DNA of 64,000 bases from Reyranella massiliensis 521 (GTDB lineage: Bacteria > Pseudomonadota > Alphaproteobacteria > Reyranellales > Reyranellaceae), in the NCBI RefSeq assembly GCF_000312425.1, contig NZ_HE997181.1, positions 1,733,829 to 1,797,828 on the forward strand, given 5' to 3'. Positions 49,385 through 60,123 of the stretch are shown here, piece by piece. The translations under genes were made by a program, and so were the position numbers. The notes below the pieces were generated by a model. The model ran no database searches and was not told where the DNA came from. It saw nothing but the letters and a program-made list of their open reading frames with translations. The stretch's first letter is position 1, and every line of letters starts with the position of its first letter.

Positions 49385-50117
49385 CAAGGCCGCCGCGGGG
49401 CAGCCCGCGCTCGCGATCGACCGGCTCGATGTCCGTTACGGGCGCGCCCGGGCCGTGCAGCAGGCGTCGCTGGCGCTCGAGCGCGGCACGCTGGCGATCG
49501 TCGGCCGCAACGGGATGGGCAAGACGTCGCTCTGCAACGCCGTCACCGGGATGGTGCCGTCGACCGGAAGCATTCGCCTGTTCGGCGAGGAGATAGGCGG
49601 GCTGCCGCCGCACCGGATTACCCGCAAAGGTATCGCTTACGTCCCTCAGGGGCGCCGCGTCTGGCGCTCGCTGACGGTGGATGAGCACCTGCGCCTGGCG
49701 CATCGGTCCAAGCGGGGCGAATGGACGCCCGAGGGAATCTACGAGTTGTTCCCCCGTCTGAAGCAACGCCGGCACAATGGTGGGGCACAGCTTTCGGGAG
49801 GCGAGCAGCAGATGCTCGCCATCGGCCGGGCGCTGCTGCTTGATCCCGGCCTTCTGGTCATGGACGAGCCAACCGAGGGTCTGGCCCCGATCATCGTCGA
49901 GCAACTCGCCGAAATCTTGCGATCGCTCGCCGCCAGAACCGAGATTGCCATACTGCTCGTCGAGCAAAACCTTCGTTTTGCCGTCGATGTCGCCGACACG
50001 GTCGCCGTCATGGTGAACGGCTGTGTCGTGCGCACGATGCCGGCCGCCACGCTGGCCTCCGATCAGGAGTTGCAGCGGCAGCTGATGGGTGTCCACGCCC
50101 AGGGAAGCGGCTCGTGA
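49374..50117 (+). CDS. Branched-chain-type ABC importer ATPase (LivF-like)
   Basis: A 247-residue second ATPase of the importer. Walker A GRNGMGKTSL, GIAYVPQGRRVWRSLTVDEHL, signature LSGGEQQMLAIGRAL, Walker B LLVMDEPTEGLAP and LLVEQNLRFAV are LivF hallmarks. The GTG at 49374 overlaps the LivG-like gene by 11 bases and gives a normal N-terminus. Last gene of the importer; a 154-base gap without visible genes follows. Confidence 0.92.
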   Translation: MPTSKAAAGQPALAIDRLDVRYGRARAVQQASLALERGTLAIVGRNGMGKTSLCNAVTGMVPSTGSIRLFGEEIGGLPPHRITRKGIAYVPQGRRVWRSLTVDEHLRLAHRSKRGEWTPEGIYELFPRLKQRRHNGGAQLSGGEQQMLAIGRALLLDPGLLVMDEPTEGLAPIIVEQLAEILRSLAARTEIAILLVEQNLRFAVDVADTVAVMVNGCVVRTMPAATLASDQELQRQLMGVHAQGSGS

Positions 50118-50271
50118 GATGCGGCCGCTGCCGAAGATCGGTCCCGGCACCGCTCGTGCAGTCGCCGCCGGCGGCGGGCCGTGCTCGTCGATGCACACAG
50201 GTTTGCGTCCCCAACCCTGTGAACGCGCCAGTCCGGCAATCGGGGATGTCAACAGTCAATGGTGAGGAGAG

Positions 50272-51189
50272 ATGATGAAGGAGAAACTGGGATTCGTCGG
50301 CCTGGGAACCATGGGGCAGGTCATGTCGCAGCGCCTGCTCGCGGCGGGATATGGCCTGACGGTGTGGAACCGCAGCCGCGACAAGGCCGAGGACCTGCTG
50401 AAGGCAGGCGCCAAATGGGGCAAGTCGCCGGGTGAGGTGGCGCGCGCCTCGGACATCGTTTTCACGATGGTTACCGACGCGGCGGCATCGGAGAGCGTGA
50501 TATGCGGCGCTGACGGCGTGCTTTCCGGCGCCCGCCCGGGCCTGATCGTGATCGATTCGGCCAGCATCGAGCCCGAGGCGTCGCTCGCAATCGCCGAGAA
50601 GGCGCGGGCGAAGGGCGTCGCGATGCTGGACGCGCCGGTGTCGGGCGGCCCCAAGGTCGCTGCCGACGGCCGGCTCGGCATCATGGTCGGAGGGCCGACG
50701 GAAGCCTTCCGCACCTGCGAGCCCATCCTCAAGCTGCTGGGCAGCATGGTTCTGCATGTCGGCGGCAACGGACAGGGAACGACGCTCAAGCTGATCGCCA
50801 ATCTCGTCATGGGCGTGTCGATCCAGGCCGTGGCCGAGTCCCTCGTGCTGGCCGCGAAGGCCGGCATCGATCCGCAGCTGGTGGTCGACATCACCTCGCT
50901 GCCGGGGACCGGGCCGCAAACCGGCGCCATGGCCACGCGCGGTCCGCGGATGATCCAGCACAACTTCTTCCCGGCGCATTTCTCGACCAACAACATGCAC
51001 AAGGATCTGACCGGCGCGATGAAGCTGGCAGAGAGGGTCGGCGTTTCGCTGCCGACCGTCAGCGCTGCGCGGGAAATGCTGCGCGCCGTTCAGGCGCAGG
51101 GCAACGGTCAGATCGACTCGAGCGCCGTGGTCACCGTCCTGGAGGCCATGGCGAACACATCGGTCGAGAAGGCGCACAAGAGCGGCTGA
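50272..51189 (+). CDS. NAD(P)-dependent beta-hydroxyacid dehydrogenase (LtnD/HIBADH family)
   Basis: A 305-residue dehydrogenase. The Rossmann motif GFVGLGTMGQVMSQRL is at the start, LDAPVSGGP is the substrate motif and the catalytic Lys is in GQGTTLKLIANLVMG. A C-terminal helix KDLTGAMKLAERVGV is typical. In the neighbourhood of an OtnK-like kinase (51785) this resembles LtnD, which oxidises L-threonate or D-erythronate to a 3-oxo-tetronate. A GAGGAGAG ribosome site precedes the ATG pair. A second, distinct family member (MmsB) is at 56998. Confidence 0.88.
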   Translation: MMKEKLGFVGLGTMGQVMSQRLLAAGYGLTVWNRSRDKAEDLLKAGAKWGKSPGEVARASDIVFTMVTDAAASESVICGADGVLSGARPGLIVIDSASIEPEASLAIAEKARAKGVAMLDAPVSGGPKVAADGRLGIMVGGPTEAFRTCEPILKLLGSMVLHVGGNGQGTTLKLIANLVMGVSIQAVAESLVLAAKAGIDPQLVVDITSLPGTGPQTGAMATRGPRMIQHNFFPAHFSTNNMHKDLTGAMKLAERVGVSLPTVSAAREMLRAVQAQGNGQIDSSAVVTVLEAMANTSVEKAHKSG

Positions 51190-51270
51190 TCCCGAACGTC
51201 CAACGTCCGTTTCACAGGTATCGCCGGCGCGCACCGAGCGCGCCGGGCGATCGATCAGAAGGAGTAGAAG

Positions 51271-51651
51271 ATGTCGAAGAAGGTTCTGCAGCCCAAGGCG
51301 TGGATTCCGCGCGGTCCGTATTCGCTCGGCACTCAAGTGGGAAACATGGTCTTCATTTCGGGCCAGATTTCCCAGGACAATGACGGCAAGGCGATCGGCC
51401 CTGGCGATGCCAAGGCGCAGACGCGGGTCGTCATCGAGAAGATGCAGCTGATCCTGGCCGAAGCCGGCATGACGCTGGACGACGTGGTGTCGACCACGGT
51501 GTACCTCCAGGATCTGGCCGACTATGCGGCGATGAACTCGGTCTATATCGAGTTCTTCAAGAAGGACTTCCCGGCACGCGCCACCGTGAGGGCCGACCTC
51601 GCGGGCGAGGGGCTCCTGGTGGAGATCGCCGGCATCGCCGTGAAGGCGTGA
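51271..51651 (+). CDS. RidA-family protein
   Basis: A 126-residue Rid protein (imine/enamine deaminase or related). It shows the RidA layout: GPYSLGTQVGNMVFISGQI, a KMQLILAEAGMTLDDVVSTTVYL block and a C-terminal PARATVRADLAGEGLLVEI with the active-site Arg. Rid proteins hydrolyse reactive enamines produced by PLP enzymes. The start follows AAGGAGTAGAAG. Positioned between the dehydrogenase and the kinase of the threonate-type module; whether it acts in that pathway is unknown. Confidence 0.93.
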   Translation: MSKKVLQPKAWIPRGPYSLGTQVGNMVFISGQISQDNDGKAIGPGDAKAQTRVVIEKMQLILAEAGMTLDDVVSTTVYLQDLADYAAMNSVYIEFFKKDFPARATVRADLAGEGLLVEIAGIAVKA

Positions 51652-51784
51652 GCTAGAGCCTTGCCGTCAGGGCGCCCGGGATTCGTCCCGGGCGCCCAAC
51701 TCGATGCGGGACCGCAGCCCGCACCCCGAAGAACAACGACAGATATCCAGGCGCACCTGCCCGAGGGGCGCCGGCCGAGGTTCC

Positions 51785-53083
51785 ATGTCCCCGTTGCTGC
51801 TTGGTTGCATCGCCGACGATTTCACCGGAGCGACCGATCTCGCCAACACGCTGGCACGCGCCGGGATGCGGGTGGTGCAGACCATCGGCGTGCCCGACGT
51901 CGCCGACCGCCCGGATGCCGATGCCGTGGTGATCGCCTTGAAATCGCGCACGGCGGAGACGTCCGTGGCTGTGGCGCAATCGGTCGAGGCATGCCGCTGG
52001 CTGCGCCGGCATGGCGCGCGGCAGATCTATTTCAAGGTCTGCTCGACCTTCGACTCCACGGCGCGGGGAAATATCGGGCCGGTGCTCGATGCGTTGATGG
52101 ACGAGCTTGCCTGTGCGTTCTGCATCGTCACGCCGGCTTTCCCCGAGACCGGACGAACCGTCTATCAGGGACATCTGTTCGTCGGCGACACGCTGCTCAG
52201 CGACAGCAGCATGCGCAACCATCCGCTGACGCCCATGACCGATGCCAATCTCGTGCGGGTGCTGGAGCGCCAGCTTCCTGCCGGCGCCCGCCGCCGGGTC
52301 GGCCTGATCGACCATCGGCAGGTGGCCGGCGGCGCGGGGCGGATCCGGGAACGGATGGCCGATCTGCAGGCGCAGGGCTGCGCGTTGGCGATCGCCGATG
52401 CCCTTACTGACGACGATCTGGCCTGCCTCGGGGCTGCCGCGGGCAATCTGCCCTTGCTATGCGCGGCGTCGGGGTTGGCGATCGGCCTGCCGGGCAACTG
52501 GGGGATAACGCCGTCGGAAACGGCGCGGCATTTGCCGCCGGTGGAGGGGCTGCGGGCGATCGTGTCGGGCAGCTGCTCGGCGGCAACCAACGCCCAGGTG
52601 ACGCACTTCGTCGGCAGCGGCGGCGCGGCATGGTCGCTCGATTCCCGACGGCTTGACGGCGACGCGCTCGCCGCGCAGGTGGACGAGATCGCGGAATGGG
52701 CCGAACGACACTGGCGGGCCGCGCCGCAGCACGCGGTACTCGTCTTCAGCACCGCCCGGCCGGACGAGGTGCAGGCCGTGCAATCGCGGCTGGGCGCGCA
52801 GCAGGCGGGAGGGCTGATCGAGCAGGCCTTGGCGCAGATCGCCCGCCGCCTGGTCGCGCGAGGCGCGCGCCAGCTGATCCTGGCCGGCGGCGAGACGTCA
52901 GGCGCCTGCATCGGTGCCCTGAATGTAACGCGCCTGCAGATCGGCCGGCAGATCGATCCCGGCGTACCCTGGTGTCATGCGCATTCGCCGGACGCGGGGG
53001 ACCAGGGCATCTATGTAACCCTGAAGTCGGGCAACTTCGGCGGGGTCGATTTTTTCAGCCGGGCGTTCGCGACGCTCGCGTAA
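51785..53083 (+). CDS. Four-carbon sugar-acid kinase (OtnK/DUF1537-like)
   Basis: A 432-residue kinase of the DUF1537 family. The N-terminal LGCIADDFTGATDLANTLARAG is diagnostic (key: IADDFTGATD), with KVCSTFDSTARGNIGPVLDAL and VTPAFPETGRTVYQGHLFVGD; the C-terminal domain has LILAGGETSGACIGAL and LKSGNFGG, which bind the nucleotide. It should phosphorylate 3-oxo-tetronate to the 4-phosphate. ATG at 51785; upstream in-frame sequence is intergenic. The aldolase/decarboxylase (OtnC) and isomerase (OtnI) are not adjacent. Confidence 0.9.
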   Translation: MSPLLLGCIADDFTGATDLANTLARAGMRVVQTIGVPDVADRPDADAVVIALKSRTAETSVAVAQSVEACRWLRRHGARQIYFKVCSTFDSTARGNIGPVLDALMDELACAFCIVTPAFPETGRTVYQGHLFVGDTLLSDSSMRNHPLTPMTDANLVRVLERQLPAGARRRVGLIDHRQVAGGAGRIRERMADLQAQGCALAIADALTDDDLACLGAAAGNLPLLCAASGLAIGLPGNWGITPSETARHLPPVEGLRAIVSGSCSAATNAQVTHFVGSGGAAWSLDSRRLDGDALAAQVDEIAEWAERHWRAAPQHAVLVFSTARPDEVQAVQSRLGAQQAGGLIEQALAQIARRLVARGARQLILAGGETSGACIGALNVTRLQIGRQIDPGVPWCHAHSPDAGDQGIYVTLKSGNFGGVDFFSRAFATLA

Positions 53084-53088
53084 ATCCT

Positions 53089-53577
53089 CTAGCCGATGCT
53101 GATGGGCGCCGCGGGCGGGCCGTCGCGCAGCAGCGTCCCGAGACGGGCGCCGAGATCGAGCGGCTCGAAGCGTTCGCTTGAGCCGGCGATCTCACCGGCG
53201 GTCCACCAGCGATGGCCGCGGGTCCAGCTCCGTTCCTTCTCGTCGAGGCCGGACGTGTCGATCTCGGTGCGATCGGTGCGCGCCAGGAAGAAGCGTTCCT
53301 TGTGCATCACGTCCTTGCCGCGCCAGCTCATGCGCCGCTCGCGCGTCCACACCCAGCGCGGCGCGTCGATCACCGGCAGCTTGGTTTCCTCGCCGGCCTC
53401 GCGCACGGCGGCTTCTGCATAATCCTCGCCGGGATCGACCATGCCGCCGATCATCACCCAGAACGGATCGAAGAACGGCTGGGCGGGATCGAACACCGCG
53501 GGATCGTGCACGTTGAACAGGAAGAGCCGGTCCTGCGGATCGAGCAGGATCAGCCGGGCCGACGGGCGTTCGATCAT
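53089..53577 (-). CDS. Nudix hydrolase
   Basis: A 162-residue Nudix-fold phosphohydrolase. The Nudix box is intact: GGMVDPGEDYAEAAVREAGEET (Gly, Glu and the REAGEE metal-binding core), preceded by FWVMIGG. Substrates may be nucleotide sugars, oxidised nucleotides or dinucleoside polyphosphates. The ATG at 53577 gives a natural N-terminus; the hemB stop lies nine bases upstream of it, so both genes are probably on one minus-strand transcript. The stop is convergent with the OtnK-like gene. Confidence 0.88.
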   Translation of the reverse strand: MIERPSARLILLDPQDRLFLFNVHDPAVFDPAQPFFDPFWVMIGGMVDPGEDYAEAAVREAGEETKLPVIDAPRWVWTRERRMSWRGKDVMHKERFFLARTDRTEIDTSGLDEKERSWTRGHRWWTAGEIAGSSERFEPLDLGARLGTLLRDGPPAAPISIG

Positions 53578-53585
53578 GCGCGCAG

Positions 53586-55851
<2,266 letters not shown>

Positions 55852-55907
55852 CGAGAGCGCCGCCGACTTGAGCTTTCCTGCGGCGCGGTTTTTCTTTTGG
55901 AGTTGTG

Positions 55908-56975
55908 ATGTCTGAAGCAGAGATTCTGTTCGAGGTGAAGGACGGCCTGGGCGTGATGACGCTGAACCGGCCCAAGGTCCTGAATTCCCTGTCGCACAAC
56001 ATCATCCAGGAAATGGAACGGGTGATGCCGCAGTGGGAGAAGGACCCCGCCATCAAGGCCGTGATCCTGCGCGGTGCCGGCGATCGTGCCTTCTGCGCCG
56101 GCGGCGACGTGGCCGGCCTCTATCGCGAGATGCGCGACAATCCTGCGGGCACCCTGCGCCGCGACTTCTTCCGCGAAGAGTACATCGTCAACCGCCGCAT
56201 CTATCGCTACGCCAAGCCCTGGATCTCGCTGATCGACGGCATCAACATGGGCGGCGGCGTCGGTCTGTCGGCGCACGGCTCGCATTCGGTCGCGAGCGAG
56301 AAGTTCCTGTTCGCCATGCCGGAGACGACCATCGGCCTGTTCCCCGATGTCGGCGGCGGCTACTTCCTGACCCGCCTGCCGGGGGCGCTCGGAACCTTCC
56401 TGGCGCTCACCAGCTATCGGCTGAAGGTGGCCGATGCGCTGTGGGCCGGCATCGTGCAGGCGCATGTGCCGAGCGCCAAGATCAACGACCTGCAGGCCGC
56501 ACTGGGCGCAGCCGATCTTTCCGGCCCGCGCGCCAACGAGAAGGTCGATGCGGTCATCGCCAAGTTCACGGCCGACCCGGGCGAAGCGACCCTGCCGGGG
56601 CTGATGTCCGAGATCGACCGCTGCTTCTCGGCCGAGACGCTGCAGGAGATTGTTGCGAAGCTCAGGAAGTCGAACAGCGAGTTTGCCCAGAAGCAGCTCG
56701 CGGCTCTGCTGAAGCTCTCGCCGCTGTCCATGGCGATCACGCTGGAACAGCTCCGTCGCTGCGCCAACCGGTCGTTCGAGGACACGATGACCATCGAATA
56801 CCGGATGTCGCAGCGCTGCATGCAGAAGGGCCACGACTTCTTCGAGGGCGTGCGTGCGCTGCTGATCGACAAGGACCAGAAGCCGGTCTGGAACCCGCCG
56901 ACCATCGACGGCGTGACCACGGCGATGGTGGAGGAGCATTTCCGGCCGGTGTCGAACGACCTGTTCTTCGACTGA
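55908..56975 (+). CDS. 3-Hydroxyisobutyryl-CoA hydrolase (enoyl-CoA hydratase/isomerase type)
   Basis: A 355-residue crotonase-fold thioesterase, longer than normal hydratases and of the HIBCH type. It has MTLNRPKVLNSLSHNII, GDRAFCAGGDVAGLYRE, MGGGVGLSAHGSH, FAMPETTIGLFPDVGGGYFL and the C-terminal ECH_2 part with RCFSAETLQEIV and IEYRMSQRCM. It removes CoA from 3-hydroxyisobutyryl-CoA in valine breakdown. A GGAG lies just before the ATG at 55908. mmsB follows 22 bases after the stop. Confidence 0.92.
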   Translation: MSEAEILFEVKDGLGVMTLNRPKVLNSLSHNIIQEMERVMPQWEKDPAIKAVILRGAGDRAFCAGGDVAGLYREMRDNPAGTLRRDFFREEYIVNRRIYRYAKPWISLIDGINMGGGVGLSAHGSHSVASEKFLFAMPETTIGLFPDVGGGYFLTRLPGALGTFLALTSYRLKVADALWAGIVQAHVPSAKINDLQAALGAADLSGPRANEKVDAVIAKFTADPGEATLPGLMSEIDRCFSAETLQEIVAKLRKSNSEFAQKQLAALLKLSPLSMAITLEQLRRCANRSFEDTMTIEYRMSQRCMQKGHDFFEGVRALLIDKDQKPVWNPPTIDGVTTAMVEEHFRPVSNDLFFD

Positions 56976-56997
56976 GCGGCCACAAAGGGAGGAAGCC

Positions 56998-57879
56998 ATG
57001 GCGAAAATCGCCTTCATCGGTCTTGGCAACATGGGCGGCCCGATGGCCGCCAACCTGGCCAAGGCGCAGCATCACGTGACGGCCTTCGATCTGTCCGAAG
57101 AGGCCGTCAATACGGCAGTCGAGAAGGGGGCGCATAAGGCCGCTTCGGCTGCCGAGGCGGTGAAGGGGGCCGAGATCGTCGTCACCATGCTGCCGGCCGG
57201 CAAGCATGTGCGCGAGGTCTACGAGAAGGATGTGCTGCCGAACGTCGCCAAGGGCACGCTCCTGATCGACTGCTCGACCATCGATGTCGACAGCGCTCGT
57301 CACGTTGCGGCGCTGGCCGACAAGGCCGGCCTGGAGATGATCGACGCGCCGGTGTCGGGTGGCGTTGGCGGCGCGACGGCCGGCACGCTCACCTTCATGG
57401 TCGGCGGCAAGGACGGCGCCTTCGCCAAGGCCAGGCCGGTGCTGGAGAAGATGGGCAAGAACATCGTCCATGCCGGCGGCAGCGGAAACGGCCAGGCGGC
57501 CAAGATCTGCAACAACATGGTGCTGGGCGTCTCGATGATCGCCGTCAGCGAGGCCTTCATGCTGGCCAAGCGGCTGGGCCTCGATGCGCAGAAGCTGTTC
57601 GACGTGGCCTCGACCTCGTCGGGTCAGTGCTGGTCGCTCACCAACTACTGTCCGGTGCCGGGCCCCGTGCCGACGTCGCCTGCCAACCGCGACTACCAGG
57701 CGGGCTTCACGGCGGCCATGATGCTGAAGGACCTGGTGCTGGCCCAGCAGGCGGCCAATGCCGCGGGCGCCAGCACGCCGCTCGGCGCCGAGGCCGCGCA
57801 GCTCTTCAACATGTTCGTCAACTCGGGCCACGGCGCTAAGGATTTCTCCGGCATCGTCAAGATGCTGGATGGCAAGTGA
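56998..57879 (+). CDS. mmsB: 3-Hydroxyisobutyrate dehydrogenase
   Basis: A 293-residue NAD-dependent dehydrogenase. Rossmann motif GLGNMGGPMAANLAK, substrate motif IDAPVSGGVGGATAGTL and catalytic Lys in GNGQAAKICNNMVLG are present; SSGQCWSLTNYCPVPGPVP is a hallmark of true 3-hydroxyisobutyrate dehydrogenases. It converts 3-hydroxyisobutyrate to methylmalonate semialdehyde. Methylmalonate semialdehyde dehydrogenase (mmsA) is not in the window. A GGAGG ribosome site precedes the ATG. Confidence 0.95.
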   Translation: MAKIAFIGLGNMGGPMAANLAKAQHHVTAFDLSEEAVNTAVEKGAHKAASAAEAVKGAEIVVTMLPAGKHVREVYEKDVLPNVAKGTLLIDCSTIDVDSARHVAALADKAGLEMIDAPVSGGVGGATAGTLTFMVGGKDGAFAKARPVLEKMGKNIVHAGGSGNGQAAKICNNMVLGVSMIAVSEAFMLAKRLGLDAQKLFDVASTSSGQCWSLTNYCPVPGPVPTSPANRDYQAGFTAAMMLKDLVLAQQAANAAGASTPLGAEAAQLFNMFVNSGHGAKDFSGIVKMLDGK

Positions 57880-58558
57880 TCCGCAGGCAGGGGGCCGTAC
57901 CCTCTACGACCTGAAATCGCTGGACGGGCGGCAGCTCAGCCCGTTCGGCCAGCGCGTCCATCTTGCGCTCCGGCACAAGGGCCTCGCTGTCGACCGCATC
58001 GAGCTGGTGCGCTTCGTCGACAAGGAGGCGATTGCCTTCGCCAAGTCGCAGAGCGTGCCGGTGCTCGTGGACGGCGACAAGGTCGTGGCCGATTCCTGGC
58101 GCATCGCCAACCACCTCGAAGATGCCTATCCCGACCGGCCGTCCCTGTTCGGCGGCGAGGCGGGGCGGGCGCTCGCACGCTACTTCAACAACTGGTGCGG
58201 CCTTTGGCTCACGCCGGAGATCGCGAGCTTCATCTTGTTCGACATGCTCGACCATATCGACGAGGAAGACCGCGCCTATATCCGCCGCACGCGCGAGCCG
58301 CGCTTCGGGCCGCTGGAGAAGTTGAACGAGACGCGCGCGGCGCGATTGCCGGCGTTCCAGAAGGTGCTCGACCCTCTGCGTCTCACGGTGAAGCAGAACG
58401 GTAACCTTCACGGCGCCACGCCGGGCATGGCGGATTTCATGGTCGCTGCGGCGTTCCATTGGGCGGAGCAGTCGAGCCGATTTGCGCTGCTTCAAACAGA
58501 CGATCCGCTCTACTCTTGGAGCCGACGTCTCAACGGTCCCAGTCACGCGGAAAGGTAA
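57869..58558 (+). CDS. Glutathione S-transferase-like protein 1
   Basis: A 229-residue GST-fold protein: N-terminal thioredoxin-like domain (LSPFGQRVHLALRHKGL, then QSVPVLVDGDKVVADSWRIANHLEDAY) and an all-helical C-terminal domain. The ATG at 57869 overlaps the end of mmsB by 11 bases, so it is the next gene of the valine operon. Some GST-like proteins act as isomerases or dehalogenases rather than in detoxification. Ser of SPFGQR could be the glutathione-activating residue. Confidence 0.88.
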   Translation: MASDPQAGGRTLYDLKSLDGRQLSPFGQRVHLALRHKGLAVDRIELVRFVDKEAIAFAKSQSVPVLVDGDKVVADSWRIANHLEDAYPDRPSLFGGEAGRALARYFNNWCGLWLTPEIASFILFDMLDHIDEEDRAYIRRTREPRFGPLEKLNETRAARLPAFQKVLDPLRLTVKQNGNLHGATPGMADFMVAAAFHWAEQSSRFALLQTDDPLYSWSRRLNGPSHAER

Positions 58559-58570
58559 CGGACAGAGTAA

Positions 58571-59257
58571 ATGATTACGCTTTACGATCTCGTCTTCCAG
58601 AATGACCGTCGCCCCAGCCCCTTCTGCTGGCGCGCCAAGTTCGCTTTGGCCCACAAGGGGCTGGAGTGGAAGGACGAGCCGACGGGATTCACCGAGAAGC
58701 ACAAGATCGCCTTTGCCGATTCCCAGCTCCTGCCGGTGCTCAAGGACGGCGACGTGGCGGTGAAGGACAGCTGGGCGATCGCCTGCCATCTCGACAAGGC
58801 CTATCCCGACAAGCCGATCTTCGCCAACGAGCAGGAGCGGCTGGCGGGCCAGCTCGCCAATGGCTGGACGGACGTCGCGATCAACGCGGCCGTATTCCCG
58901 CTGTTGGTCGCCGATCTGGTGGAACGCGTGCGGCCGGAGGACAAGGCCTACATCATCGAGTCGCGCGGCAAGCGCCTGGGGACGGCCGACTTCGCAGGCT
59001 TCCAGGCGCGGGCGCGGGAGAAGGGCGTCGCCACGCTGCGGACGGCATTGGAGCCGGCGCGTCGTGTGCTGCGCGAGCAGAAGTTCCTGGGCGGCACGCG
59101 CACGAACTATGCCGACTATGCGCTGTTCGGCACTTTCATGTGGGCCTATGCGACCAGCCCGCTGGCGCTGCTGGAGAACGACGATCCCGTGCATGCCTGG
59201 CGCGAACGCATGTTCGACCAGTTCGACGGGATGGGCCGCAAGGCCAAGGCGGCCTGA
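58571..59257 (+). CDS. Glutathione S-transferase-like protein 2
   Basis: A 228-residue GST-fold protein, clearly related to the previous one. The active-site loop is SPFCWRAKFALAHKGL; the glutathione-binding segment is QLLPVLKDGDVAVKDSWAIACHLDKAYP. The C-terminal domain ends WRERMFDQFDGMGRKA. It starts 12 bases after the first GST gene, continuing the same operon. The pair probably arose by tandem duplication. The Cys in SPFCWR is a possible catalytic residue of the omega/beta type. Confidence 0.88.
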   Translation: MITLYDLVFQNDRRPSPFCWRAKFALAHKGLEWKDEPTGFTEKHKIAFADSQLLPVLKDGDVAVKDSWAIACHLDKAYPDKPIFANEQERLAGQLANGWTDVAINAAVFPLLVADLVERVRPEDKAYIIESRGKRLGTADFAGFQARAREKGVATLRTALEPARRVLREQKFLGGTRTNYADYALFGTFMWAYATSPLALLENDDPVHAWRERMFDQFDGMGRKAKAA

Positions 59258-59286
59258 CGCCTGCAACGACAAGAGGGAGACATCCA

Positions 59287-59778
59287 ATGGCGGATGCCAA
59301 TGCTAAACCCTTCGATCCGGCCCAGCATCGCTTCGGGCCGGCGCACTGGTTCGAGGACCTGAAGGTCGGCCAGAAGTTCTACATCAACTCGCGCACCCAG
59401 ACCGATGCGCTGTTCTCGGCCTTCCAGCTGGCCAGCGGGGACAACCACCCGATCCACTATGACCGCGAGTACTGCAAGGCGCTGGGACATCGCGACATGC
59501 TGGCTCACGGGTTGCAGGTCGCGATCCAGGGCGCGGCCGGCGGCGGCATCTTTCCGCATATCGTGGGCGAGTCGCTGGTCGGCTTCCTGGAGCAGTCCTC
59601 GCGCTTCCTGAAGCCGGTCTATGTCGGCGACACGCTCTATCCCATGCTTGAGATCGTCGAACTGAAGCCCGGCCGCACCACCGGCGTGGCCATCCTGAAG
59701 CTCACCATCCATAACCAGTCGGGCGAGCTGGTGTGCGACGGCGAGCACAAGTACCTTGTCAAAAAGCGGCCGCAGTAG
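59287..59778 (+). CDS. MaoC-family hydratase
   Basis: A 163-residue hot-dog-fold hydratase for (R)-specific enoyl-CoA or related substrates. The hydratase 2 motif is visible as ASGDNHPIHYDREYC (Asp and His catalytic), followed by AHGLQVAIQGAAGGG and a C-terminal LTIHNQSGELVCDGEHKYLV. The ATG at 59287 follows GAGGGAGACATCC. It continues the operon (30 bases after the GST) and adds another acyl-CoA enzyme to the valine-linked genes. Confidence 0.9.
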   Translation: MADANAKPFDPAQHRFGPAHWFEDLKVGQKFYINSRTQTDALFSAFQLASGDNHPIHYDREYCKALGHRDMLAHGLQVAIQGAAGGGIFPHIVGESLVGFLEQSSRFLKPVYVGDTLYPMLEIVELKPGRTTGVAILKLTIHNQSGELVCDGEHKYLVKKRPQ

Positions 59779-59795
59779 CCGACAGAGGAGAGACC

Positions 59796-60080
59796 ATGAT
59801 TGGCGTTATCGCGAAGCTCACCATCAAGCCCGGCACCAATGCCGACTTCGAGGCGACGATGAAGGCCCTGCAGGCCAAGGTGCAGGCCGACGAACCGGGC
59901 AACAAGCTCTACGCGCTGCACAAGACGGCCGACGTTAATGTTTACGTCATGCTGGAACGCTACGAAAACCAGGCGGCACTCGAAGCCCATCGGGCGGCGC
60001 CGCACTTCAAGGAGCTTGGCCGCAAGCTCGGCGACTATCTTGCCGGCCGTCCCGACGTGCAGGTGATGGAAGAAGTCTGA
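59796..60080 (+). CDS. ABM-domain (antibiotic biosynthesis monooxygenase-like) protein
   Basis: A 94-residue ferredoxin-like-fold protein of the ABM family. IGVIAKLTIKPGTNADFEA, YALHKTADVNVYVMLERYENQAALEAHRAAPHFKEL (pieces ALEAHRAAPHFKEL) are the usual blocks, where the His near the middle of the last piece is typical. Members are monooxygenases, haem-degrading enzymes or proteins of unknown role. The ATG lies 18 bases after the MaoC stop with GAGGAGAG in between. Function open. Confidence 0.88.
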   Translation: MIGVIAKLTIKPGTNADFEATMKALQAKVQADEPGNKLYALHKTADVNVYVMLERYENQAALEAHRAAPHFKELGRKLGDYLAGRPDVQVMEEV

Positions 60081-60123
60081 AGCCCTGAACCGGGGAAGAG
60101 TCCCAGGGACGTATGGGGGACGC

